Source: Paenibacillus sp. FSL R5-0766
GTDB taxonomy: Bacteria; Bacillota; Bacilli; Paenibacillales; Paenibacillaceae
Length of the DNA stretch: 64,000 bases
Assembly (NCBI RefSeq): GCF_037971845.1
Contig: NZ_CP150227.1
Location: 6,572,001 to 6,636,000 of the forward strand
Direction: 5' to 3'
Every line of letters begins with the position of its first letter. Positions within the stretch are counted from its first letter, which is position 1. The notes under the pieces are model-generated. The model was given only the letters and a program-made list of their open reading frames with translations, made no database searches and was not told where the DNA came from. Positions 1-8,178 of the stretch are shown one piece after another. The position numbers and the translations under genes were made by a program.

Positions 1-880
1 AGGACAGATAACTGAGCAATCCAGGGATTTTGATCTCACCCGTACTCTCCTGTTTATCCGGATCGATAAAGGCAACCACCGTCCATGGTGCCGGATCTTC
101 TGTCGTTGTCCATGTGCCCTCACTGGCTGCCATCTTCATCGGCTGTGTCTCCACCAAATATTGCGCCTGGAAGTGACCCGAGAATGCGACGCCGAATGAA
201 GAAACAAGCGCGATAATGATCGCAATATTAAACGATTTGCGGAAGATCTCCACATCCTGCTTTTTCATCAATTTGTAGGCACTGATTCCGGTTACGACGA
301 AGGCCCCTGTCATCAATGCCCCAAAGATTGTATGTGGGAACTCGACGAGAAGCTGACCATTCGTGATAAGTGCAAAGAAATCATTCATCTCGGCTCGGCC
401 GTTGTTGATCTCAAACCCGACAGGATGCTGCATAAATGAATTGGCTGCCAGAATCCACAGCGCGGACAGGAATGTGCCGACAAACACCAGCCAGATGCAG
501 GCCAGATGCACTTTTTTGGATAAACGATCCCATCCGAATATCCACAACCCAATAAATGTAGACTCCATAAAAAACGCGAGTAACGCTTCAACAGCCAGTG
601 GCGCACCAAACACGTCCCCCACAAACCGCGAGTACTCGGACCAGTTCATGCCGAACTGGAATTCTTGCAGAATACCTGTGACAACCCCGACAGCAAAGTT
701 AATCAGGAACAGTTTGCCCCAGAACTTGGCCATCGTTTTGTAGATCTCCTTACCCTTAACAACGTACAACGTCTCCATGATTGCAACCAACAGTACAAGA
801 CCGATGGATAGCGGGACAAAAAAGAAATGGAAAATCGTTGTAAGTGCATATTGGATACGCGATAACATAATCGGATCCAT
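1..880 (-). CDS. cydA: Cytochrome bd ubiquinol oxidase subunit I, 5' part
   Basis: Reading the minus strand from ATG at 880 gives an open frame to the window edge (about 293 residues, C-terminus missing). It begins MDPIMLSRIQYALTTIFHFF, the typical CydA start with the conserved N-terminal histidine (residue 18) that ligates haem, followed by hydrophobic helices and the motifs WSEYSRFVGDVFGAPLA and MQHPVGFEINNGRAEM known from the family. CydA with CydB forms the membrane quinol oxidase that reduces oxygen at low tension. A ribosome site (GAAGGGG) lies just upstream of the ATG. cydB would be expected beyond the window. Two Rex/Fnr-type palindromes upstream suggest redox control. Confidence 0.96.
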   Translation of the reverse strand, partial: MDPIMLSRIQYALTTIFHFFFVPLSIGLVLLVAIMETLYVVKGKEIYKTMAKFWGKLFLINFAVGVVTGILQEFQFGMNWSEYSRFVGDVFGAPLAVEALLAFFMESTFIGLWIFGWDRLSKKVHLACIWLVFVGTFLSALWILAANSFMQHPVGFEINNGRAEMNDFFALITNGQLLVEFPHTIFGALMTGAFVVTGISAYKLMKKQDVEIFRKSFNIAIIIALVSSFGVAFSGHFQAQYLVETQPMKMAASEGTWTTTEDPAPWTVVAFIDPDKQESTGEIKIPGLLSYLS

Positions 881-1001
881 ACCGTTACCCCTTCTTTCTG
901 TTCACTTCGCAGTATGCGTATTTGGCATTGAAGCTGCACCTTCGCTGTCTGTCCGCCAAATACGTTGATGAACGTATTGTGCCAGATTACCTATTTTATA
1001 C

Positions 1002-1019
1002 ATGTGATAATTATCACAA
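1002..1019. promoter_or_regulatory. Rex-type operator upstream of cydA
   Basis: The 18-bp sequence ATGTGATAATTATCACAA closely matches the Rex consensus TTGTGA-N6-TCACAA and is a near-perfect palindrome 122 bp upstream of the cydA start. Rex is the NADH-sensing repressor of cyd genes in many Firmicutes. Fnr/Crp-type sites have almost the same half-sites, so the protein is inferred. Confidence 0.75.
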
Positions 1020-1041
1020 TCTTCGTCTCTAGAGCAAAAAA

Positions 1042-1059
1042 AAGTGATCCTGGTCACAC
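1042..1059. promoter_or_regulatory. Second Rex/Fnr-like operator
   Basis: AAGTGATCCTGGTCACAC has the GTGA-N6-TCAC core and starts exactly 40 bp from the first site. It is weaker at the outer positions. It may be a second Rex site or an Fnr/Crp-family activator site for the same cydA promoter. Confidence 0.5.
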
Positions 1060-1263
1060 AAAAGATAAAATTCAGCCTATTATCACAGCATGCCAACTGC
1101 ATCTATTCATGGAAGATACTCATGTTTGGGACGGAATGCCCATATGTTAGTCTCAGGCATATCATGCGAAGTACCGTGAGAGCTTTACATATGAAGTGAA
1201 AGCATGAAGTACATGCAGAGTGAATGACGCACCATATTACAGTCAAGGTGAGGTGAACTATTC

Positions 1264-2556
1264 ATGGAAAAACCTGCGCCATTACCAGGTGAAGACGCCG
1301 AAGCCAGCCTGGATAAGGCCAGTACAACACAGCCCCCTGTCCGATATGTTCTCTTCCCTCGCAAAGGAGGCTGGTCATCCTTTCCCTATCCCGATATTGC
1401 TGCACTGCTGTCGATTGAGGGAGAGGTCTACTATGTCAGCAGCCTGACGCAAACAGAAGATGTACCTCCGGTCATTACCGTCATCTCCCTCCCTGAGGCC
1501 GAGCAGCTATTGCTGGAACCTCGCACCGTAGCCGTAGTCGCCCATCCCTACTGGCTAATGGCTACGGCTTCGCTGGAGCCTGAGCTATGTATTGCCCTGC
1601 TCCCTGAGCCTGCTGGAAACGAAGCAGAATCTCCGCTATGGGAGAGCAGTATTTCCAAACTGGTCGGCATCGCCGATCTGGTAGGCACATCCTCCGAAAC
1701 ACGATATATGAAGCTGTTATTCCAAGGCGTACGTGCCATCTGGCTGGGCGGAGAGGACCCTGCACCTGCGGGGACGATGCAAAAGGATGATCTCGAAGTC
1801 CCCCTCCGGGACTACGAACTGCTCTTCCTGCATGCGCTGTGGCAGATCCTGTCAGGCACTCCGGATAGCGTCACCCTGCTTCAATGCAGTGTACGTGCCG
1901 ACTTCTACCGACAGCTCCGAGCCAAAGCAGGTGCACATGAGACGATATCCTTTTTGCTGGCAGCCTATGAGTACTTGCTTGAAGATCCGCGGGCCGTCCA
2001 TTCGTTGCAAGAGTCCTTCACCCATGCGGTCATGAATGGTCGCAGTGATTGTGTAATCTCCCATTATCGATTCCTGTCTGCCATTCATGCCCGGGCTGGA
2101 CAGTTGGAGGACGCCCTGCGGGTGTACGGAATTAGTGCAGCAGATGAACAAGAACGGCATCATTATGAACAGTTATGTCGCTGGTTTGAGGCGGGAGAAG
2201 ATCAACTTGTACGAGCGGAACTACTCCGTATGAACGATGATTACGGAAACGCCCTGCGTATCCTGGACGAACTTGGCGGAGAAACCGCGAGACATTGGAA
2301 ATTCCGCATCTTCCAGGAGACTGGACGTGTGGAAGAGGCACTGGCTCTGGTGCATGCAGTCGATATTCAGGATGATGCCAGTCGCCGGGATTATCAGCAA
2401 TTATCGGGAAGTGCGCTGGCACTACGAGGGGAACGGCACGGGGCCGTCCGACATTTCCTTGAGACAGCATTGGAGGATGAAGAAGCACTGGCCCGGATTG
2501 TGGAGCTGGAGCTGTTGGATCATGCTGTACAGCAATTGCTTGGGGAGGTGCCATGA
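1264..2556 (+). CDS. TPR-containing protein of glycosylation locus
   Basis: This 430-residue protein has no signal peptide. The N-terminal ~170 residues are of unknown fold. From about residue 180 it is helical, and about residues 250-420 have a tetratricopeptide-like pattern (AGQLEDALRVYG, DDYGNALRILDELG, TGRVEEALALVHA, RGERHGAVRHFLETAL). It starts at ATG after GTGAGGTGAAC and its stop overlaps the next start (ATGA), so it is translationally coupled to a GT2 gene. TPR proteins in such loci usually act as scaffolds or are fused to glycosyltransferases; the three minus-strand glycosyltransferases here carry similar TPRs. A role as scaffold or substrate-binding partner is inferred; the exact function is unknown. 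Confidence 0.8.
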   Translation: MEKPAPLPGEDAEASLDKASTTQPPVRYVLFPRKGGWSSFPYPDIAALLSIEGEVYYVSSLTQTEDVPPVITVISLPEAEQLLLEPRTVAVVAHPYWLMATASLEPELCIALLPEPAGNEAESPLWESSISKLVGIADLVGTSSETRYMKLLFQGVRAIWLGGEDPAPAGTMQKDDLEVPLRDYELLFLHALWQILSGTPDSVTLLQCSVRADFYRQLRAKAGAHETISFLLAAYEYLLEDPRAVHSLQESFTHAVMNGRSDCVISHYRFLSAIHARAGQLEDALRVYGISAADEQERHHYEQLCRWFEAGEDQLVRAELLRMNDDYGNALRILDELGGETARHWKFRIFQETGRVEEALALVHAVDIQDDASRRDYQQLSGSALALRGERHGAVRHFLETALEDEEALARIVELELLDHAVQQLLGEVP

Positions 2557-3548
2557 TGCTGGACCCGAAGAAGCGTAGACAACAGTTGAATGGGCCAATG
2601 GTGCACAGGGATATCCGAACCGAAACCACTTTCGCGCCAACCGAAACAGTGGATCGAACACATACAGATGCATTGGGAAATGGCGATCACACGCCGGATC
2701 GTGCAAAACCAACACAGGACATCCGAAGCCAAGTGCATCACTGGGGCGACACACAAGGTCAGGAAGAACAGAATGCTGCTATAACACAAGAGGAAACAAG
2801 TGTATTCAAAGAGCCCTTCTCCATTCGTCGGGTTCGCAAAAGCAAAGGCAACAAGCTCACCGCCATGCTCCAGGTTCGCAATGAACGTGGCCGATACCTT
2901 GAAGAAGTATTGCATGATCTGAGTGAGTTCGTGGATGAGATCGTGATTGTGGACGATGCCAGCACAGATGGCACCCCGGACATATGCAAAGCCTATCCAA
3001 AGGTGGTCCGTCTGGAGGTATTGGAGAAACCGTTATTCGCCGAGGAATGGCGACTTCGCAACACCTTATGGCAAGCGGCGGCGGGAACACGTCCCGACTG
3101 GTTGCTCTCGGTCGATGCGGATGAGTTGTACAGCTCAGAGGCGAAGAAAGCCATACGCACTCTGATTAATCAGGAGTATGCAGACTGGTTTGCATTCCGT
3201 TTCTACGATATGTGGGGCGGCCGGACCCACTACCGGGAAGATGATCTCTGGTCTCTGCACAAACGGCATACCGCTTCACTTGTACGGTATATGCCTGGAT
3301 ATCCTTATTTTTATCCACAACAGAATCATCATGTTCCCCGCCTTCCCTTGTCCTGCACGGTATTGCCTGGGGTCAGCACGGAATTGAAGGTTCAGCATCT
3401 CGGATGGGCAGGCAGTCTGGAGGACCGGGTTCGTAAATATTTGCGTTACAAACGCATTGATCCTGGCGGTGAGTGGGGTAATCTTGCACATTACGAGTCT
3501 ATTCTCGATCCGGAACCTCGGCTGATTCCCTGGAAGGAGGGAACGTGA
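2553..3548 (+). CDS. Glycosyltransferase family 2 protein
   Basis: 331 residues. Residues ~1-95 are polar, low complexity and probably disordered. The GT-A domain follows: LTAMLQVRNERGRYLEEVL, DEIVIVDDASTDGTPDIC (nucleotide binding) and LLSVDADELY (DxD metal site). A histidine/aromatic-rich C-terminal part may bind acceptor. GT2 enzymes transfer a sugar from a nucleotide-sugar donor in the cytoplasm. It overlaps the preceding TPR gene by 4 bp and is followed one base later by the GT4 gene, so all belong to one operon. The start ATG at 2553 is adjacent to another ATG at 2556. Donor and acceptor cannot be told from sequence. Confidence 0.88.
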   Translation: MMLDPKKRRQQLNGPMVHRDIRTETTFAPTETVDRTHTDALGNGDHTPDRAKPTQDIRSQVHHWGDTQGQEEQNAAITQEETSVFKEPFSIRRVRKSKGNKLTAMLQVRNERGRYLEEVLHDLSEFVDEIVIVDDASTDGTPDICKAYPKVVRLEVLEKPLFAEEWRLRNTLWQAAAGTRPDWLLSVDADELYSSEAKKAIRTLINQEYADWFAFRFYDMWGGRTHYREDDLWSLHKRHTASLVRYMPGYPYFYPQQNHHVPRLPLSCTVLPGVSTELKVQHLGWAGSLEDRVRKYLRYKRIDPGGEWGNLAHYESILDPEPRLIPWKEGT

Positions 3549-3549
3549 G

Positions 3550-5091
3550 ATGGGCGTGGTGAGTATTCTGACGCATAGTTTCACCGACGGGTACAACCGG
3601 GAATTCGGTCGTGTATTTGGGGGTGGACTGGAGCGTTACATTCTGGATCTGTGCAGTGTCATCCGGGGACTCGGGCATATTCCCGAAGTTCATCAGCTCT
3701 CTTATTTTGAAGCATTCCAGACTCGGACGGAGCAGATTGACGTATTTGGTTATTCGTACGACATGGATAATGTACCGGAAGCCTTTGACCGGATGGCAGC
3801 CGCAGCGCGCGGCCCAGTGATCTATGCCAGCTGTCTGTGGCAACCCATCACCTACAAACCCGGTAGTCTTGGCATCTGTCACGGCATTAACTGGGATCGT
3901 CCCGGACTGCCACTGGAGACCAAACAACAAGTCGCGGAACATATTCAACTGGCTCTGGATGGACTCGTGCGCATTGTATCCGTGGATTCTCATTTCCAGA
4001 CCTTTTGCCGGGCTGCGTGCACCTATACCGATCCAAGGCAGGTTGTCCTGATTCCCAATGCAGTGGATACGTCCTATTTCACACCAGCCCCACCAACACG
4101 GACCTTCGAGCAGAAACAGGAAGACGAATGGCTTGTCGCATGGAAGAATGATCTGGCGAGTCATGAAGAGAATGTTGGCGCAGTTATATCAGGGGTGCAA
4201 GCTGTAGAAGGTAAGGGTGGAATGAGTCGTGATGGGGCGAACAATGGTAAGGCTAACGGAGACGGAGGTAGGGATACAGATAGCGATCAAGAACGAAAGG
4301 AGAAAGGAATGGTAGATCTCCATTTGCAGTTATCGAAACGGGACGAAGCTGAAGCAGATGGCGAAACGTATAGGTTTGCTCATAACCACCGGAATTCAAC
4401 GGATTGGGCTACGGAGATTCTAGTAGAAGCAGATGCTGAGCATCAGGTTAATGGTCCGATTCAGGGACAGGTTGAAAGGAAAACTGTAGATGCCCGGATG
4501 ACCTCTCCCCGCCCAATTCGCATTATCTATCCGCGCCGCATCAGCATGGAACGAGGTATTATTCCAATGATGCTGGCGGCGGATAAACTACTTGGAGCCT
4601 TTCCGGATCTGGAGATTGAATTTGCCGGGGAACTGGTCGAAGGCAGCACGGTCGGGAGAGTCTTTCGTTACTGGCATCGTACTCATCCACATGCGGAGCG
4701 AATTAACCAGCGCACGTATGATTTCCGGGATATTCGGGAGGCCTACCATCAGGCAGATATCGCTGTGATTCCAACTGTGTTCTCGGAAGGCACCTCCTAT
4801 GCCTGTCTGGAAGCGATGAGCTGTGGACTTCCGGTAATCGCCTCCAATGTTGGCGGATTGAATGATTTGATTCAGGATGGTTTTAATGGGCTGCTGGTAC
4901 CTCCTGGTGAGCAGGAACTAACCGCTGCACTGGTACATCTTGTACAGGATCGGGCCGAGCGAGAACGACTGGGAATCTATGCGCGCGAGACTGCACTGTC
5001 GTATGATCTGGCCAGGTGGCGGAGCCGGTGGAGCACGGTGTTGGAATCTTTTTTGGCAGAGACAGGATTGAAGGAGGGAATTCGGGGATGA
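3550..5091 (+). CDS. Glycosyltransferase family 4 (GT-B) with inserted linker
   Basis: 513 residues. The N-terminal Rossmann domain (1-180) opens with GVVSILTHSFTDGYNREFGR and ends with VLIPNAVDTSYFTP. The C-terminal donor domain (about 318-505) has IRIIYPRRISMERGI, the E-x7-E-type region FSEGTSYACLEAMSCGLPVIA and GGLNDLIQDGFNGLLVPPG, typical of GT4 retaining enzymes. Between them lie about 135 polar residues (roughly 183-316) that the family does not normally have. The base use there (rich in GGTAAGG/GATGG) differs from the flanks. Usual members are 370-400 residues, so the insertion explains the excess. It sits between a GT2 gene and a methyltransferase gene that it overlaps by 4 bp. Confidence 0.9.
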   Translation: MGVVSILTHSFTDGYNREFGRVFGGGLERYILDLCSVIRGLGHIPEVHQLSYFEAFQTRTEQIDVFGYSYDMDNVPEAFDRMAAAARGPVIYASCLWQPITYKPGSLGICHGINWDRPGLPLETKQQVAEHIQLALDGLVRIVSVDSHFQTFCRAACTYTDPRQVVLIPNAVDTSYFTPAPPTRTFEQKQEDEWLVAWKNDLASHEENVGAVISGVQAVEGKGGMSRDGANNGKANGDGGRDTDSDQERKEKGMVDLHLQLSKRDEAEADGETYRFAHNHRNSTDWATEILVEADAEHQVNGPIQGQVERKTVDARMTSPRPIRIIYPRRISMERGIIPMMLAADKLLGAFPDLEIEFAGELVEGSTVGRVFRYWHRTHPHAERINQRTYDFRDIREAYHQADIAVIPTVFSEGTSYACLEAMSCGLPVIASNVGGLNDLIQDGFNGLLVPPGEQELTAALVHLVQDRAERERLGIYARETALSYDLARWRSRWSTVLESFLAETGLKEGIRG

Positions 5092-5759
5092 TGGATACGC
5101 CCAAGGCAACGGAATTCATGGAATCAAGATACATTCGGCAAAGTGACCCTAAAACGGACACATTGGTCTTCCCCCTGCATCCGGCATGGTGGAGCCGTCC
5201 TTATGAATATGAATGGGCCCGGCGATTTGCACGTCCAGATGATGTCGTCCTTGATGCAGCCTGCGGCATCTCCCATCCATTCAAATTCTGGCTTGCCGAA
5301 CACTGCCGCGAGGTTCACGCCTGCGACTGGGATGAACGTATTCTGTCTGAAGAGGCGATAAGACTGGATATCGTTTCTGATTTTGGGGAGCAAGCCGCCC
5401 AGGATCTGCCGGAATCAACTCTCGTCCGATTGCACCGTGCAAAGGCCAATCTGGCGCAGCTTCCGTACGAGTCGGGTAAGTTTGATCGGGTGTTCTGTAT
5501 CTCTGTACTGGAACATCTGGATACGGGCACGATGCTGCGGGCGTTTCGGGAATTCGCCCGGGTGCTGAAACCAAACGGACAGTTGATCGCTACCTTCGAT
5601 GTGCCCGAGATGCGGCCGGATCTGCTGGAGACAATCATGGCTGTCACCGGATTAACCATTGAAGATAAGCTGAATGTGAAAGAGCCAGACGATGCCATCT
5701 GGTCTGATATGTACGGCACCCCGATCCGCTGTTTTCGAGCGGTGATATGCAAAGGTTGA
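5088..5759 (+). CDS. Class I SAM-dependent methyltransferase
   Basis: 223 residues when started at ATG 5088, which overlaps the GT4 stop (ATGA) and follows AAGGAGGGAA by 7 bases. A longer upstream reading lacks a ribosome site. Motif I is VVLDAACGISHPFKFWLA, the acidic motif II is EVHACDWDE, and the post-motif FDRVFCISVLEHLDTGTM followed by LKPNGQLIATFD is typical of Methyltransf_11/25 proteins. It probably methylates a sugar or glycan intermediate made by the neighbouring glycosyltransferases, capping or decorating chains. The substrate is inferred from context only. It is the last gene of the plus-strand operon. Confidence 0.88.
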   Translation: MMDTPKATEFMESRYIRQSDPKTDTLVFPLHPAWWSRPYEYEWARRFARPDDVVLDAACGISHPFKFWLAEHCREVHACDWDERILSEEAIRLDIVSDFGEQAAQDLPESTLVRLHRAKANLAQLPYESGKFDRVFCISVLEHLDTGTMLRAFREFARVLKPNGQLIATFDVPEMRPDLLETIMAVTGLTIEDKLNVKEPDDAIWSDMYGTPIRCFRAVICKG

Positions 5760-5825
5760 GACAAATTGGGTTACGTTGAGTTAAGTGCAGAGTGGAAAAT
5801 TGAGGGCTTGAGAGTTCGACCCATT

Positions 5826-5886
5826 AGCAACGGAACAATACACGGTTCGGGCAATGCTCCGATGACCGGTAGCTCCGTTGCTTTTG
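5826..5886 (+). terminator. Large hairpin after methyltransferase gene, possible terminator
   Basis: AGCAACGGA at 5826-5834 pairs with TCCGTTGCT at 5874-5882. An inner stem pairs CGGTTCGG with CCGA-tg-ACCG, and a short T-run follows. The structure lies downstream of the plus-strand operon and could end it. The loop is longer than in a typical intrinsic terminator. Confidence 0.45.
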
Positions 5887-5959
5887 CATTTTCAATCGGA
5901 TGGGCAAGTGCGGGAATATGTGGGGATGTACAGGGGTTGGAGGTTGGGGACTGGGGACT

Positions 5960-6043
5960 AGTGATTAGTGATTAGTGATTAAAGATTAAAGATTAAAGAT
6001 TAAAGATTAAAGATTAAAGATTAAAGATTAAAGATTAAAGATT
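5960..6043. repeat. Heptanucleotide tandem repeat (12 units)
   Basis: Three copies of AGTGATT are followed directly by nine copies of AAAGATT, giving 84 bp with no interruption. The array ends 8 bp before the stop codon end of the minus-strand GT2-TPR gene and lies between convergent genes. It is a slippage-prone microsatellite; no coding role is visible. Together with the hairpin it occupies the 292-bp gap after the methyltransferase gene. Confidence 0.97.
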
Positions 6044-6051
6044 AAAGGAAA

Positions 6052-8097
6052 TTATAGGTGTACCAGTAACATGTTGCACTGGTTGGTGTACTCTTCGGCA
6101 TAGGCTGCGCCAGGTGCTGTTAGGCGCAGCAGGGTGTGCAGGCCCGGCGGGATTGTCGTCGCCGGGCGACCTGTGGCGGCAGGTTGCCGCGCAGTGAGTT
6201 GGGCCGATTCGGCCCATTCACGCGCCAGGTTCTGCCGCCCGGCGAGCAGCGCGAGCGTGCCCGCGAGGAGCGCGTGAGCGGTGCGCTCCGAGGCGGGCAC
6301 TTCGTCCGCGTGGGGCTGCTGCGCGCCGTCAGGCGTGCCGCATAGCGCAAGCAGCCCTTCGCGGACGCTCGCGGGTGCGCGCAGCAACCCGCAGCGTGCC
6401 GCAGGCGGAAGCGCTGCAAGCAACGCCAGCGCGCCGCGAGGCGGCAGGGCTTGCAGCAGGCGCAGCCATGCGGCCCAGGCGCCTACGCCGGCGAGCGCTT
6501 GCGCAGCCGCGAGCACGCCGCCCGGCGCGGGCGCGGCTGGGCCGCTGGGCGTTGAGGCGCGGAGCGGGCTGCCGCTGCTGCACGCCAAGGCGCTGATGCG
6601 GGCCAAGGCCCCGCGCAGCAGCAGCGCCTCAGCGGCGTGGGCCGCAGCGGGCAGCGCTGCCGCATGGCGAGCCGCCGCTCGGGCGTTGCGCCCGCCGGGC
6701 TGCTTGTGGCCCAGCGCCCACAGCGCCAGGGCCGCCTCTGGCCCGTGCTGCGCATGTGCCGCCCAGGGCTGCAAAGCCGCCCGAGCCGCGGCGTCCTCGC
6801 CCAGCTGGGCCAGTGCAAGCCCGGCGGCCAGCGGCTGTGCCCGCAGCGGGCCAGCAAGCGCCGCCGCATGACGCAGCAGCCAATCCGGCCGATGCGCGGC
6901 AAGCGCGGCCGGGATCAACGCTTGCCATGCCGCAGGCGGCAAGCTTACCCGAGCGGCTGCGCTGGCAATGGCATGTGGCCGCCCTGTGGCCGCGGCCAGC
7001 AACAACAGCCGCTGCCATGCAGGCAAGCTGCCGGGTTGCATGCCCAGCGCCGCCGTGTATGCGGCTTCTGCCTCTGCCCAGCGGCCAGCCCGCTCATATG
7101 CCATGCCTTCCAGCGTCAGGCTGCGGTAGGTTCCAGCACCAGAGACTGATGTATACCTGCCGGCTGTAGAAGCAGCTGATTTAGCCTGTTTTAACCAGTT
7201 CAAGGCCACATCTTCTCTCCCTTGATCCAGTTCTAGTACAGCACCAAGCTCCAACAAATCCGGGAAATCCTCATACACGGGTGCCCATGCTTCCACCACA
7301 GCAAGCGCCCTGTCCGGGCTGCCAATCTCTCGCCAGGCGTAAGCCGTTTTCAGCACCAGATCCGAGTGATATCCACACTCCGGTATAAGCTGTGCCAATA
7401 ATGGCTGTAACAACCGGAGTGCTTCATCATACTTCGCTTGCTGAAACCATTCGGCGGCCAGAGCATATAACAACTCCGGTTGATCTCCCTCCTGATTCAA
7501 CGCGGAACGAATCAACTGCATGTTCCGTGCGCCTTTATTTTTGTCGGTAATCACCTGCTCCAGATATCCGTAATGAATGACTTCAAGTCCAGAATGAAGC
7601 ACACCTTGCGGAGCCAGAGCCATGATGGAAGAAGCAATCTCTTCATGAATTCTGCCCTGAAAGGCAATTCGGGGATCATTTCGGAACAATCGACATACTG
7701 CATCCGTCACACGCTCTTCACCGGACACCCCCAGCAGACTTGTGACCTGTATCCAGTATCCCCATACGTCGTCCCTGCTTGTCGCTAACAACTGCACGAG
7801 TTCTGCCTTCATCTGCGGAGTCTGTGCCCATACTTCATCCGCATCAAGCACCAGAATCCACGGTTTCGTAGCAGCGGCCAGTGACAGATTACGGGCTTCA
7901 CTGAAATCTCCGTTCCATTCCGTACCAATTACAACGGCACCATGGAGACGCGCAATTTCAGTTGTATCGTCTACCGAGCCTGTGTCCACAACGATGATCT
8001 CATCCACAACATCCCTGACTGCATTCAAGCACCGCTGGAGTGACACCGCTTCATCCTTCACGATCATACACAAGCTAATCCCTATGCCCATATTCAT
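6052..8097 (-). CDS. GT2 glycosyltransferase with C-terminal TPR, GC-rich 3' half
   Basis: About 681 residues from ATG 8097 (ribosome site GAGGGG; GTG 8103 and ATG 8091 are alternatives). The N-terminal GT2 domain has ISLCMIVKDEAVSLQRCL, DEIIVVDTGSVDDTTEIA, DFSEARNLSLAAA and LVLDADEVW (DxD). From ~210 the protein is helical and TPR-like (YDEALRLLQPLL, AGRWAEAEAAYTAALGM). From about residue 325 to 665 (nt ~6100-7130) it becomes extremely Ala/Pro/Gly/Arg-rich with strongly GC-biased codons, unlike every neighbour, yet the frame stays open. It is the last of three consecutive GT2-TPR genes on this strand. SunS-like and other protein glycosyltransferases share this GT2-plus-helical-repeat plan, so a protein acceptor is plausible. 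Confidence 0.87.
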   Translation of the reverse strand: MNMGIGISLCMIVKDEAVSLQRCLNAVRDVVDEIIVVDTGSVDDTTEIARLHGAVVIGTEWNGDFSEARNLSLAAATKPWILVLDADEVWAQTPQMKAELVQLLATSRDDVWGYWIQVTSLLGVSGEERVTDAVCRLFRNDPRIAFQGRIHEEIASSIMALAPQGVLHSGLEVIHYGYLEQVITDKNKGARNMQLIRSALNQEGDQPELLYALAAEWFQQAKYDEALRLLQPLLAQLIPECGYHSDLVLKTAYAWREIGSPDRALAVVEAWAPVYEDFPDLLELGAVLELDQGREDVALNWLKQAKSAASTAGRYTSVSGAGTYRSLTLEGMAYERAGRWAEAEAAYTAALGMQPGSLPAWQRLLLLAAATGRPHAIASAAARVSLPPAAWQALIPAALAAHRPDWLLRHAAALAGPLRAQPLAAGLALAQLGEDAAARAALQPWAAHAQHGPEAALALWALGHKQPGGRNARAAARHAAALPAAAHAAEALLLRGALARISALACSSGSPLRASTPSGPAAPAPGGVLAAAQALAGVGAWAAWLRLLQALPPRGALALLAALPPAARCGLLRAPASVREGLLALCGTPDGAQQPHADEVPASERTAHALLAGTLALLAGRQNLAREWAESAQLTARQPAATGRPATTIPPGLHTLLRLTAPGAAYAEEYTNQCNMLLVHL

Positions 8098-8178
8098 CAC
8101 CACCCCTCACCAACGGAGTTCAGCCCCATCCAATACCCATCTGCTTTCACCTTAACTCCCGGACCTGCCTGATCCCTC

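Noticed and set aside
5960..6043. Possible CRISPR array
   Set aside because: Units are 7 bp and contiguous with no spacers; no cas genes are present.
6281..7169. Several plus-strand frames in the GC-rich stretch
   Set aside because: High GC removes stop codons on both strands; the minus frame continues a GT2-TPR protein and is the coding one.
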